This document shows, piece after piece, positions 1-6,785 of a stretch of 16,249 bases of DNA (positions within the stretch are counted from its first letter, which is position 1; each line of letters opens with the position of its first letter). Under the pieces are notes generated by a model. The model was not told where the DNA came from and did not search any database. It saw only the letters and a list, made by a program, of their open reading frames with translations. The stretch is from Candidatus Odyssella thessalonicensis (lineage in GTDB: Bacteria; Pseudomonadota; Alphaproteobacteria; Bin65), in NCBI GenBank assembly GCA_005240015.1, contig SBBV01000336.1, positions 1-16,249 on the forward strand. The letters run 5' to 3'. A program made the position numbers and the translations under genes.

Positions 1-378
1 AAGGCCGAGGCGCGCGTCTACGCGATGTTCCCGATCTTGGCCGAGCGGCGGCGCCAGCTCGCCGGCACGATGTCGGGCGGCCAGCAGCAGATGTTGGCCA
101 TCGGCCGGGCCCTGATGGCACAGCCGAAGCTCCTGCTCATCGACGAGCCGTCGCTGGGCTTGGCGCCGCTTGTTGTCGAGCAGGTGTTCGGCACGATCCG
201 CGAGATCCATGTGAGCGGCGTCGCCATCCTGCTGATCGAGCAGAACGCGACCAAGGCGCTCGAGATCGCCGAGCGCGCCTATGTGATCGAGGACGGGCGC
301 ATCGTCGCGCAAGGGCGCGCGGCCGAACTGCGCCAGCAGCCGCACATCCGCGCTGCCTATCTCGGCGCCGACGCATAA
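1..378 (+). CDS. livF: Branched-chain amino acid-type ABC transporter ATPase, C-terminal part (LivF-like)
   Basis: This is the last 125 residues of an ABC transporter ATPase; the gene starts before the window, and family members are about 235 aa. The ABC signature MSGGQQQ (fragment residues 24-30) and Walker B with catalytic glutamate, LLLIDEP (44-50), are intact; the Walker A lies outside. The segment after the D-loop reads LLIEQN, with Q where most ABC ATPases have the H-loop histidine, and the protein ends in AAYLGADA. As I recall, both are typical of LivF rather than LivG. The family powers uptake of branched-chain amino acids, amides or, in many soil Alphaproteobacteria, aromatic acids (HAAT family). 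The rest of the liv operon is presumably just upstream. Substrate cannot be told from this fragment. Confidence 0.9.
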   Translation, partial: KAEARVYAMFPILAERRRQLAGTMSGGQQQMLAIGRALMAQPKLLLIDEPSLGLAPLVVEQVFGTIREIHVSGVAILLIEQNATKALEIAERAYVIEDGRIVAQGRAAELRQQPHIRAAYLGADA

Positions 379-422
379 GCAAGCGCGCTCGGCGCAGCGC
401 CATCTGTGACGTTTCGGTGTCG

Positions 423-557
423 GTGTGCATTAGCTGGTATGCCACCGAGGTCAAGCCTCGGCATGGGTTGCAGACCCCATGCGCCACACGCAATGGAAGC
501 GTCCGCCTTCGCGCCTAGCTGAAAGGCCTGGCCGCGGCGATGCGTGGCCGCATCGCC
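423..557 (+). other. Gene-free leader with a series of predicted RNA hairpins
   Basis: The 212-nt gap 379-590 holds no gene. It contains CCGAGG/CCTCGG (445-450 with 456-461), GCATGGG/CCCATGC (461-467 with 476-482) and a perfect 9-bp stem GGCGATGCG/CGCATCGCC with a 4-nt loop (536-544 with 549-557). GTGTG (423-427) can also pair with CACAC (485-489) to close the first two. G461 is shared, and ATG 439-441 could pair with CAT 462-464, so alternative folds exist. It may be the livF terminator, the 5' leader of the next gene, or a small RNA. I recognise no known RNA family. Confidence 0.4.
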
Positions 558-590
558 CCCGAGGCCGGGGCTATGTGATGGAGGCATTTC

Positions 591-1073
591 ATGCGTCGCA
601 AAACGTTCACGCATTTGCTCGTTGCCGCGAGCGTGGCGGCATTCATCCCGCTGACGGCGACCGCGGCGGAGCCGATGCAGACCAGTGAACTGGCCGCGCG
701 TCTTGGATCGAGCAAGTTCGAATTCCGCGGCCGCTACAATGTTTGGCGCTTCACGCCGGACGGCAGGGTCAACAGCGACTACAACACGACGCGCGGGTGC
801 TGGGGCGCCATGTGCGAGCAGTGGGGGCTGAAGGAAACCGGCACCTGGCGCCGCGAGGGCAACAAGCTCTGCATCAAATGGGAGCGCGCCGACGAGTGCT
901 ACACGATCGCTCCCGGCCAGGGCCGCATGGTGACGCTGATGGGCCCGCGCACGATCGAAGGCACGCTCGAGGCCGACGGCGACACCGGCTACGCCGAGAC
1001 GCCGGCGCCCGCGGCCCCAGCGCAACCGCTGCCGCCGGGCTACCGCTACCAGCGCATTCCGGGCCCGCGGTGA
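591..1073 (+). CDS. Small secreted protein of unknown function with four cysteines
   Basis: The protein is 160 aa. The N-terminus has a basic RRK segment, a hydrophobic stretch (about residues 8-22) and TATAA-EP at 22-28, a good Sec signal peptide with cleavage near residue 26; the mature part would be periplasmic. A compact domain (about 40-130) has WRFTPDGRV, a GTWRREGNKLCIKW strand pair and cysteines 70, 75, 94 and 103, which could form two disulfides. The tail (138-160) is rich in Pro and Ala. The alternating WRF/GTW pattern resembles small periplasmic lipocalin-like or DUF995-type proteins, but I cannot assign the family firmly. The start is well supported by GGAGG at 580-584, six bases before ATG. 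It stands alone between a structured leader and a hairpin-rich spacer. Confidence 0.8.
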   Translation: MRRKTFTHLLVAASVAAFIPLTATAAEPMQTSELAARLGSSKFEFRGRYNVWRFTPDGRVNSDYNTTRGCWGAMCEQWGLKETGTWRREGNKLCIKWERADECYTIAPGQGRMVTLMGPRTIEGTLEADGDTGYAETPAPAAPAQPLPPGYRYQRIPGPR

Positions 1074-1086
1074 GCCGCGCATGACT

Positions 1087-1113
1087 CCTTCCCCCGCGGA
1101 CAGCGGGGGAAGG
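1087..1113 (+). terminator. Perfect 11-bp hairpin after the secreted-protein gene
   Basis: CCTTCCCCCGC (1087-1097) pairs perfectly with GCGGGGGAAGG (1103-1113) around a 5-nt loop, 13 nt after the stop at 1073. No T-tract follows, so classic intrinsic termination is not assured. It also looks like one unit of the C-rich palindromic repeats dispersed in many alphaproteobacterial genomes. Confidence 0.45.
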
Positions 1114-1210
1114 TCGGGATGGGGGTGAGCGCGAATTCGCAACGCGGTTGATGCCAGGAACAACGCCCTACGTTTCTGCCGCGCGGCTCGCTGTCCGCAC
1201 CCCCTCCGGC

Positions 1211-1259
1211 CCGCGCGAAAGGGCGCGCGGTCCACCTCCCCCGCTATTCGCGGGGGAGG
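1211..1259. repeat. Two adjacent hairpins in a convergent spacer (C/G-rich palindromic repeat)
   Basis: CCGCGCG (1211-1217) pairs with CGCGCGG (1224-1230), and CCTCCCCCGC (1235-1244) pairs with GCGGGGGAGG (1250-1259) around a 5-nt loop. The second hairpin nearly copies the one at 1087-1113 (CCTCCCCCGC against CCTTCCCCCGC). The whole 1074-1274 gap between convergent genes holds these elements and no coding sequence I can support. Positioned just past the SDR stop codon, the stems could end leftward transcription. Confidence 0.5.
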
Positions 1260-1274
1260 GGCTGCCCAGCGCCG

Positions 1275-2054
1275 CTACATCCCTCCGAAAATCGTGGCGC
1301 CGCCGTCGATGACGATGGTCTGGCCGGTGATGAAGCGGCCGGCGGGGGCGGCGAGGAACACGGCGGCGCCGGCGACCTCGCTCACCTCGCCGATGCGGCC
1401 CAGCGCATAGGTGGCGACCGCGTGCCGGTAGGTCTCGGGGTTGTCCCAGAGTGCTTTCGCCATGTCGGTCTTGATGATCGAGGGGGCGAGGCAGTTGACG
1501 CGCACATTGCTGCGGCCCCATTCGACCGCGAGGTTGCGCGCCAGCTGCATGTCGGCCGCCTTCGAGAGCGCGTAGACGCCGATCTTGTCGCTGCCCTTCA
1601 AGCCCGCGACCGACGAGACGATGATCACCGCGCCGTCCTTCCGCTCGGCCATCTCGGGGATCACCATGTTGCAGAGCCAGAGGTTCGAGCGGACATTGGC
1701 GCCCATCGTCTTCTCGTAGGCGTCGTCGGAGAGCCCCGCCATCGGCCCGTAATAGGGATTGACCGCGGCGTTGCAGACCAGGATGTCGATGCGCCCGAAC
1801 GCGCGCCGCGCGCCGGCCACGAGCGCCTGGAGCTGCTCCTTGTGCGAGATGTTGCAGGGGATGGCGACCGCGCGCCCGCCCTCCGCCTCGATCTCTTCGG
1901 CCGTCTGCTCGCAGGCCTCGGCCTTGCGGCTCGAGATCACGACTTGTGCGCCTTGCGCGGCCATGGCCTCGGCGATGGCGCGGCCGATGCCCTTGGACGA
2001 GCCGGTGATGAGCGCGGTCTTGCCGTCGAGGCGGAAGAGATCGTCGTATTTCAT
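1275..2054 (-). CDS. SDR-family NAD(P)-dependent oxidoreductase
   Basis: A complete 259-aa classical short-chain dehydrogenase. The Rossmann glycine motif TGSSKGIG is at residues 17-24, the CNAA version of NNAG at 94-97, the catalytic serine in IVSSVAG at 147/148, and Tyr161 and Lys165 in YALSK. The motif SSRK (41-44) after the second strand puts an arginine where NADP-preferring enzymes often have one. The C-terminal FITGQTIVIDGGA is the family's usual ending. Substrate is not readable; relatives reduce or oxidise 3-oxoacyl, sugar, steroid or alicyclic alcohol substrates. The gene is transcribed alone, divergently from the 76-aa/RdhA-like genes and convergent with the secreted-protein gene. 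No strong ribosome binding site precedes the start, but the N-terminus aligns with the family (about 16 residues before TGSS). Confidence 0.93.
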   Translation of the reverse strand: MKYDDLFRLDGKTALITGSSKGIGRAIAEAMAAQGAQVVISSRKAEACEQTAEEIEAEGGRAVAIPCNISHKEQLQALVAGARRAFGRIDILVCNAAVNPYYGPMAGLSDDAYEKTMGANVRSNLWLCNMVIPEMAERKDGAVIIVSSVAGLKGSDKIGVYALSKAADMQLARNLAVEWGRSNVRVNCLAPSIIKTDMAKALWDNPETYRHAVATYALGRIGEVSEVAGAAVFLAAPAGRFITGQTIVIDGGATIFGGM

Positions 2055-2128
2055 GGCATGCGGAACGATTGCGGGGTGGAGTAGGCGGCGGGCATCCGCC
2101 GCGGCTTTCGCGCGGGCGCGCGGGTTTC

Positions 2129-2179
2129 TATAATTCCTCGAGAAGGCGCGGGCCAGTCTTGAGTGGCCCTTGGGAGGAG
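2129..2179 (+). promoter_or_regulatory. Candidate promoter -10 box, leader hairpin and strong RBS
   Basis: In the 131-nt divergent spacer a perfect TATAAT occurs at 2129-2134 in otherwise very GC-rich DNA. No convincing -35 lies 16-18 nt upstream (TTTCGC at 2106-2111 is weak). Downstream, GGGCCA (2150-2155) can pair with TGGCCC (2164-2169), followed directly by GGGAGGAG (2172-2179), six bases before the ATG at 2186. This fits transcription of the rightward operon starting near 2140. Confidence 0.4.
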
Positions 2180-2185
2180 TGCCGC

Positions 2186-2416
2186 ATGAAGTCGTTCGAA
2201 CAGCGCTTCTGCGCGACGGCGCCCGGCCTTTGGCCGCGCCTTTCGCGCGATGTGCGCCTGCTGTGGTTCCTCGCCGGCATGGCCTGGCGCAACCTCACGA
2301 TCGGCGGAAAGGTGCGCCGCCGCTACCGCGCGCTGATGGCCGAAGGCAAGCCGTATTTCGTCGACGAGGCGATGAAGGCGCTGATGCCGAAGCCGCCGCC
2401 GGGAGAGCGCCGATGA
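2186..2416 (+). CDS. Small protein of unknown function coupled to the RdhA-like gene
   Basis: A 76-aa basic protein, not recognised. It has a short hydrophobic, Trp-rich stretch (about residues 24-38, LLWFLAGMAWRNL), followed by an arginine-rich patch (42-48) and a short amphipathic region with YFVDEAMKALM (57-67). The stretch is too short and polar for a confident membrane helix. GGGAGGAG sits six bases before the start, and codons show the G/C third-position bias of real genes here. Its TGA stop overlaps the ATG of the next gene (ATGA, 2413-2416), so the two are probably translationally coupled and may act together, for example as a chaperone or partner of the Fe-S protein. It does not look like RdhB, the multi-helix membrane anchor of respiratory dehalogenases. 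Confidence 0.75.
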   Translation: MKSFEQRFCATAPGLWPRLSRDVRLLWFLAGMAWRNLTIGGKVRRRYRALMAEGKPYFVDEAMKALMPKPPPGERR

Positions 2417-3435
2417 AGGTCGAAGCGCGGCCCTACGGCTCCCTGGTCTTTCGCTACCGCGAGCCGCCGCCCTCGGGCAATGCCATCAACGGCCTCGGCG
2501 AGGCGGCGCGAAAGCCGGCGCGCCTGGTCTTTCACTGGAGCCCGGGGCGCAAGCCGCATCCCTGGATGGCGCTCGATCTGCATTTCACGATGGTCAGCGG
2601 CCTGGGCGGGCCGCTCTGGGGCTGGGGCTCGTTCCTCCAGCGCCTGCGCATGATATGGGCGCTGCGCCGCGCGCTCGGCCCGGTGGCGCCGGTGCGGCGC
2701 GAGGTGCGCGATCCGGCGGCGATGGCGCGCGAGATCAAGGCGCTGGCGCAGCGCCTGGCCGGCGACTGCATCGTCGGCATCGCCGAGATCGGGCCCGATG
2801 CGGTGCTCGAGGGCGGCAACGTGCCCTACAAACATGCGATCTGCATCGGCGTGCCGATGAATCGCTCGATCATGGTGGAGGCGCCCGCGCCGCGCGCCGG
2901 CACCGAGGTGATGCGCACCTACCGTCGCGGCGCCGTCGCCGCGGTGAAACTTGCCGAGCACATCCGCGCGATGGGCTGGCCGGCCAAGGCCTTCGGCGAG
3001 ACCAAGACGACGGACCTCCTTCACATCCCGGTGGCGCTCAAGGCCGGGCTCGGCGAACTCGGCAAGCACGGCTCGATGATCAGCCGCGAGTTCGGCTCGA
3101 ACTTCCGCCTCGTGGCCGTGGCAACCGACCTGCCGCTCGCGGTCGATGCGCCGGTCGACATCGGCGTCGACGACCTCTGCGCCGGCTGCCAGCGCTGCAC
3201 GCTGGACTGTCCGGCCGGCGCCATCAGCGACAAGAAGCAACTCGTGCGCGGCGTCGAGAAGTGGTACGTCGATTTCGACAAGTGCACGCCCTACTTCGCC
3301 GAGACGGCCGGCTGCGCCATCTGCATCGAGGTCTGCCCCTGGAGCGAGCCTGGCCGCGGCTTCAAGCTCTCGGAGATGCTGCTGGCAAAGCGCGGCGCCA
3401 AAGCGCGCCCGCGCGCGGCGGCGGCCGCAAAATAG
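2413..3435 (+). CDS. Reductive-dehalogenase-like (RdhA-type) 4Fe-4S protein, soluble
   Basis: The protein is 340 aa when started at the ATG overlapping the previous stop (GGGAGAG at 2401-2407). Residues about 200-242 read DLLHIPVALKAGLGELGKHG and end FRLVAVATDLPL, the conserved cobalamin-domain segment shared by reductive dehalogenases and epoxyqueuosine reductase. Then come two 4Fe-4S motifs: CAGCQRCTLDCP with Cys256, 259, 262 and 266, and Cys291 plus CAICIEVCPW with Cys301, 304 and 308. The spacing C-x9-C-x2-C-x3-CP and the phrase KCTPYFAE are RdhA-like rather than QueG-like. There is no twin-arginine signal, so the protein should be cytoplasmic, unlike respiratory RdhAs. At 340 aa it is shorter than respiratory enzymes (usually 450-550 aa). 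Known relatives use a corrinoid and two clusters for reductive removal of halogen; dehalogenation here is inferred only from family. Confidence 0.85.
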   Translation: MKVEARPYGSLVFRYREPPPSGNAINGLGEAARKPARLVFHWSPGRKPHPWMALDLHFTMVSGLGGPLWGWGSFLQRLRMIWALRRALGPVAPVRREVRDPAAMAREIKALAQRLAGDCIVGIAEIGPDAVLEGGNVPYKHAICIGVPMNRSIMVEAPAPRAGTEVMRTYRRGAVAAVKLAEHIRAMGWPAKAFGETKTTDLLHIPVALKAGLGELGKHGSMISREFGSNFRLVAVATDLPLAVDAPVDIGVDDLCAGCQRCTLDCPAGAISDKKQLVRGVEKWYVDFDKCTPYFAETAGCAICIEVCPWSEPGRGFKLSEMLLAKRGAKARPRAAAAAK

Positions 3436-3457
3436 CGCTGCAGAGGAAACGCATCGC

Positions 3458-4654
3458 ATGAATCTCGATCTTTCGCCCGAGCTCCGCGCGTTCCGCGACG
3501 AGGTGCGCGCCTTCATCAAGGCCGAGCTGCCCGCCGACATCCGCGACAAGGTCAGGAAGGGCCTGCAGCTGGAGCGCGACGACTACGTGCGCTGGCAGAA
3601 GATCCTCTACAAGAAAGGCTGGATCGCGCCCAACTGGCCCAAGGAATACGGCGGGCCGGGCTGGACGCCGATGCAGCGCTACATCTTCGACGAAGAGGTC
3701 GGAAAATCCGGAGCACCACGCGTGATCCCGTTCGGGCTCGTGATGGTGGCGCCGGTGATCATGAAGTTCGGCACCGAGGCGCAGAAGCGCGAGCACCTGC
3801 CGAAGATCCTCTCGAGCGAGGTGTGGTGGTGCCAGGGCTATTCCGAGCCGGGCGCCGGCTCCGATCTCGCGGGCCTCAAGACCCGCGCCCTGCGCGAGGG
3901 GGACCACTACACCGTCAACGGCCAGAAGACGTGGACGACCCTGGCTCAATATGCCGACTGGATCTTCTGCCTCGTGCGCACCGATCCGGCGGCCAAGAAG
4001 CAGGAGGGCATCTCGTTCCTGCTCATCGACATGAAGTCGCCGGGCGTCACGGTGAAGCCGATCGTCACCATGGATGGCGGCGCCGAGGTCAACGAGGTGT
4101 TCTTCGACAATGTCAAGGTGCCGGTCACGAACCTCGTCGGCCCCGAGAACCAGGGCTGGACCGTGGCGAAATATCTGCTCGGGCACGAGCGCACGAACAT
4201 CGCCGACATCGGCCGCGCCAAGCATCAGCTGGCGCGCGTCAAGGAGATCGCCGCGGCCGAACGCGCCGACGGCGGCAGCCTGCTCGAGGACGAGGATTTC
4301 CGCGATCGCATCGCCGAGGTCGAGCTCGATCTGATCGCGCTCGAGGCCACGCTGCTGCGCATCGTCGCGGCCGAGACCGGCGGCAGGGCGCCCGGCGCCG
4401 AGGCCTCGCTGATCAAGATCAAGGGCTCGGAGCTGCAGCAGCAGCTGACCGAGCTTTTGATCGAGGCGGTCGGCTATTACGGCTTCCCCTACAATCGCGA
4501 CGCGATGGAGCATGGCTGGAACGAGCCGCCGATCGGCCCCGACTATGCCGCTCCGCTCGCGCCCGCCTATTTCAACACGCGCAAGACCACGATCTATGGC
4601 GGCTCCAACGAGGTGCAGCGCGGGATCCTCGCCAAATTCGTGATGGGCTTCTGA
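3458..4654 (+). CDS. Acyl-CoA dehydrogenase, PimC-like large subunit
   Basis: 398 aa, complete, preceded by AGAGGAA at 3442-3448 and 22 nt after the RdhA-like gene. The N-terminus (LSPELRAFRDEVRAF, WPKEYGGPGWTPMQ) and central CQGYSEPGAGSDLAGL (125-140), NGQKTWTT (154-161) and C-terminal IYGGSNEVQRGI (379-390) are those of the large subunit of pimeloyl-CoA dehydrogenase-type pairs. The usual catalytic Glu in IYEGT-type enzymes is Gly381 here; instead Glu244 in LLGHERTNIAD sits where isovaleryl-CoA dehydrogenase carries its base. The RKQFG flavin-binding motif is missing, as expected if FAD is completed by a partner subunit. The partner is the gene at 5641, separated by a hydrolase gene. Substrate is unproven: pimeloyl-CoA, other dicarboxyl-CoAs or alicyclic acyl-CoAs are possible. 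Confidence 0.93.
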   Translation: MNLDLSPELRAFRDEVRAFIKAELPADIRDKVRKGLQLERDDYVRWQKILYKKGWIAPNWPKEYGGPGWTPMQRYIFDEEVGKSGAPRVIPFGLVMVAPVIMKFGTEAQKREHLPKILSSEVWWCQGYSEPGAGSDLAGLKTRALREGDHYTVNGQKTWTTLAQYADWIFCLVRTDPAAKKQEGISFLLIDMKSPGVTVKPIVTMDGGAEVNEVFFDNVKVPVTNLVGPENQGWTVAKYLLGHERTNIADIGRAKHQLARVKEIAAAERADGGSLLEDEDFRDRIAEVELDLIALEATLLRIVAAETGGRAPGAEASLIKIKGSELQQQLTELLIEAVGYYGFPYNRDAMEHGWNEPPIGPDYAAPLAPAYFNTRKTTIYGGSNEVQRGILAKFVMGF

Positions 4655-4687
4655 GCGCGCGCTGTTATCCGGCTTGGAGGTAGCGCG

Positions 4688-5632
4688 ATGCAAGTCGCGA
4701 CGAGCCCCGTGCGCTTCGGCGCCGGACAGGTGGGCGAGCAGGCCGTCTACTACGAGGTCGTCGCGCCGCTCGATGCGCGCACCAAGCCGCCGATCGTGCT
4801 CGTGCACGGCGGCACGCAGACCGGCGCCTGCTATTTGCGCACGGCCGACGGCCGCCCGGGCTGGGCCTTCGCCTTTGCGCGCCGCGGCTATCGCGCGATC
4901 GTGCCGGACTGGCCCGGGTGCGGGCGCAGCGGGGCCATCCCCGACGACGCGCTCGACGGCGCCGCCGTCTGCCGCGGCCTCGGCGTGCTGCTCGAAGCGC
5001 TCGGCGAGCCGGTGGTGCTGCTCACGCATTCGATGTCGGGCGCCTTTGGCTGGCGCCTCGTCGAGACGCATGGGCCCCGCATCGCGCGCGTCGTCGCGAT
5101 CGCGCCGGGCCCGCCCGGCAATATCCAGGCCGAGCCCGAGATCGTCGCCGAGACCGCCGACGCGATCGAGGTGCAGGCCGTGGCGCTGCGCTTCAAGCTC
5201 GACAAGCGCGCACCGTTCCGCGCGCCGATGGCTTTCGTCGAGAAGAAGATCGTCGGCGACGGCGGGCGCTTCCCGCGCGCGGCGATCCCGGCCATGGCGG
5301 CGGGCATGGACGTGATCCCGCCGCGCCTCGTCTACGAGCGGCTCAACGTGCGCGGCGCCCAGCTCAAGATCGAGCGATTCGAGAATTTCCGCGGCAAGCC
5401 GATCCTGGTAATGACCGGGAGCCACGACATCGATCATCCGCGCGCGCTCGACCAGGCGACGGTCGATTGGCTCGCCGGCAAGGGCGCCGCCGCGGCGTTC
5501 CTCTATCTCCCCGATCTCGGCGTCGAAGGAAACGGGCACATGATGATGATGGAAGACAACAGCGACGCGCTCGCCGACCTCGTTGTCGACTGGATCGAGA
5601 GCCGCGCCATCGCGCGCCGTAAGGCCGGCTGA
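4688..5632 (+). CDS. Alpha/beta hydrolase, esterase-713-like
   Basis: 314 aa, with GGAGG at 4675-4679. Strand beta-3 and oxyanion loop read PIVLVHGGTQTG (35-46). The nucleophile elbow is THSMSG (113-118), with Ser115 as likely nucleophile; both glycines of the usual G-x-S-x-G are replaced (Thr113, Ser117). The histidine is His284 in GVEGNGHMMMMEDN, an ending I recall from the bacterial esterase-713 group. In that group the acid follows strand 6; here that place reads AIAPGPPG with Ala139, so the acid may instead be Asp247 or Asp249 in GSHDIDHP. There is no signal peptide. The gene lies between the two acyl-CoA dehydrogenase subunit genes (gaps of 33 and 8 nt), which suggests a thioesterase, lactonase or C-C hydrolase step in the same pathway, but substrate is unknown. 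Confidence 0.85.
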   Translation: MQVATSPVRFGAGQVGEQAVYYEVVAPLDARTKPPIVLVHGGTQTGACYLRTADGRPGWAFAFARRGYRAIVPDWPGCGRSGAIPDDALDGAAVCRGLGVLLEALGEPVVLLTHSMSGAFGWRLVETHGPRIARVVAIAPGPPGNIQAEPEIVAETADAIEVQAVALRFKLDKRAPFRAPMAFVEKKIVGDGGRFPRAAIPAMAAGMDVIPPRLVYERLNVRGAQLKIERFENFRGKPILVMTGSHDIDHPRALDQATVDWLAGKGAAAAFLYLPDLGVEGNGHMMMMEDNSDALADLVVDWIESRAIARRKAG

Positions 5633-5640
5633 CGCGCGCC

Positions 5641-6780
5641 ATGAATTTCGCGTTCACCGACGAACAGAAGCTGCTCGCCGACAGCGTCGCGCGCTTCGTT
5701 AGCAAGGACTATCCGTTCGAGGCGCGCCGCAAGCTCATGGCCAGCGAAGAAGGCTGGAGCCGCGCGCACTGGAAGAGCTTCGCCGAGCTCGGCTGGCTTG
5801 CGGCGCCGTTCGCCGAGGATCATGGCGGGTTGGGCGGCGGCCCGGTCGAAGCCGCGATCGTGATGGAGGCGTTCGGCAAGGGCCTTGTGCTCGAGCCTTA
5901 TCTTCCGACCGTGGTGCTCGGCGGCGGGTTGCTGGCGGCGGGCGGGCGGCGTGACCTGCTCAAGGCGCTGGTCGAGGGAGCGCTGCAGCTGTCGCTGGCC
6001 TGGGTCGAGCCCAAGGCGCGCTTCGATCTCGCCCATGTCGAGACCCGCGCGCTGCGGAAGGATGGCGGCTTCGCGCTGAGCGGGCAGAAGGGCGTCGCGT
6101 TCAACGGGGCGGCCGCGGATTGGATCATCGTGCCGGCGCGCACCGCGGGCGGCATCAAGGACAAGCAGGGCATCACGCTGTTCCTCGTGCCGAAGGGCGC
6201 CCCGGGGCTGACGCTCCGGCCCTATCGCACGGTCGACGGCGTCCGCGCGGCGGAGGTCGCGCTGGAAGGCGTGACCTTGAAAGCGGAGCATGTCCTCGGC
6301 GAGGTCGATTGGGGCCATCCGCTGCTCGAGGCCGCCATCGACCGCGGCATCGCCGCCGTCTCGGCCGAGGCCGCCGGCATCATGGGGCACATCGTCGCCA
6401 CCACGCGCGATTATCTCAAGACGCGCAAGCAGTTCGGCGTGCCGCTGGCGAGCTTCCAGGTGCTGCAGCACCGCGCGGTCGACGTGTACGTGCTCTCGGA
6501 GCAAGCGACGGCGATGGCCTATCGTGCCGCGGTGCTGGTCGCAGCGCGCGAGCCGGCCGATCGCGCGCGCGCGGTCTCCGCCGCCAAGGCCTGGATCGGC
6601 AAGGCCGGCCGCCAGGTCGGCCAGGAGGCGATCCAGATGCATGGCGGCATGGGCATGACCGAAGAGATGCCGGTGAGCCACTACTTCAAGCGCTTGACCA
6701 TGATCGACACGCTCTTCGGCGATCATCGCTTCCACCGCCGCCGCTTCGCCGCCCTCGGCGGGCATGTGGAGAAGGATTAA
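5641..6780 (+). CDS. Acyl-CoA dehydrogenase, PimD-like small subunit
   Basis: 379 aa, starting 8 nt after the hydrolase gene. It begins MNFAFTDEQKLLADSVARFV and has FAEDHGGLGGGPVE (57-70), RDYLKTRKQFGVPLASFQVLQHR (256-278, flavin contact) and QMHGGMGMTEEMPVSHYFKR (332-351), all typical of acyl-CoA dehydrogenases and closest to the small subunit of pimeloyl-CoA dehydrogenase-type pairs. At the C-terminal catalytic position it has LFGDHRFH (358-365), and at the alternative position Asp234 (AAIDRG), so neither usual glutamate is present. It is therefore probably the FAD-completing, non-catalytic or weakly catalytic partner of the subunit at 3458. The complete pair would oxidise an acyl-CoA to the 2-enoyl-CoA and pass electrons to electron-transferring flavoprotein. 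ETF genes are not in the window. Confidence 0.93.
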   Translation: MNFAFTDEQKLLADSVARFVSKDYPFEARRKLMASEEGWSRAHWKSFAELGWLAAPFAEDHGGLGGGPVEAAIVMEAFGKGLVLEPYLPTVVLGGGLLAAGGRRDLLKALVEGALQLSLAWVEPKARFDLAHVETRALRKDGGFALSGQKGVAFNGAAADWIIVPARTAGGIKDKQGITLFLVPKGAPGLTLRPYRTVDGVRAAEVALEGVTLKAEHVLGEVDWGHPLLEAAIDRGIAAVSAEAAGIMGHIVATTRDYLKTRKQFGVPLASFQVLQHRAVDVYVLSEQATAMAYRAAVLVAAREPADRARAVSAAKAWIGKAGRQVGQEAIQMHGGMGMTEEMPVSHYFKRLTMIDTLFGDHRFHRRRFAALGGHVEKD

Positions 6781-6785
6781 GGGAA

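Noticed and set aside
423..489. A tRNA-like fold with a 5-bp stem and 7-nt loop GTCAAGC (CAA anticodon-like) followed by a TTGCAGA loop
   Set aside because: No matching acceptor stem, no TTC-type T-loop, no proper D-arm, and the variable region does not suit tRNA-Leu. Kept only as a structured RNA candidate.
2170..3435. A longer 421-aa version of the RdhA-like protein starting upstream of 2413
   Set aside because: The extra 81 residues read through the 76-aa gene in another frame and are low-complexity Arg/Ala/Pro. The ATG at 2413 has a ribosome binding site and the ATGA overlap.
2413..3435. Epoxyqueuosine reductase (QueG) as the identity of the Fe-S protein
   Set aside because: The AGLGE segment is shared, but the second cluster (Cys291-x9-CAICIEVCPWS) and the short C-terminus match RdhA proteins, and the C-terminal domain of QueG is missing.
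3146..4654. 502-aa acyl-CoA dehydrogenase start inside the RdhA-like gene
   Set aside because: The first 104 residues are Ser/Arg/Ala-rich out-of-frame translation of the Fe-S gene. The start at 3458 has AGAGGAA upstream and aligns with the family.
3362..5539. 725-aa open frame on the minus strand
   Set aside because: Antisense to two well-supported genes with recognisable domains; such long frames are common in GC-rich DNA. The His/Arg/Asp-rich sequence has no domain.
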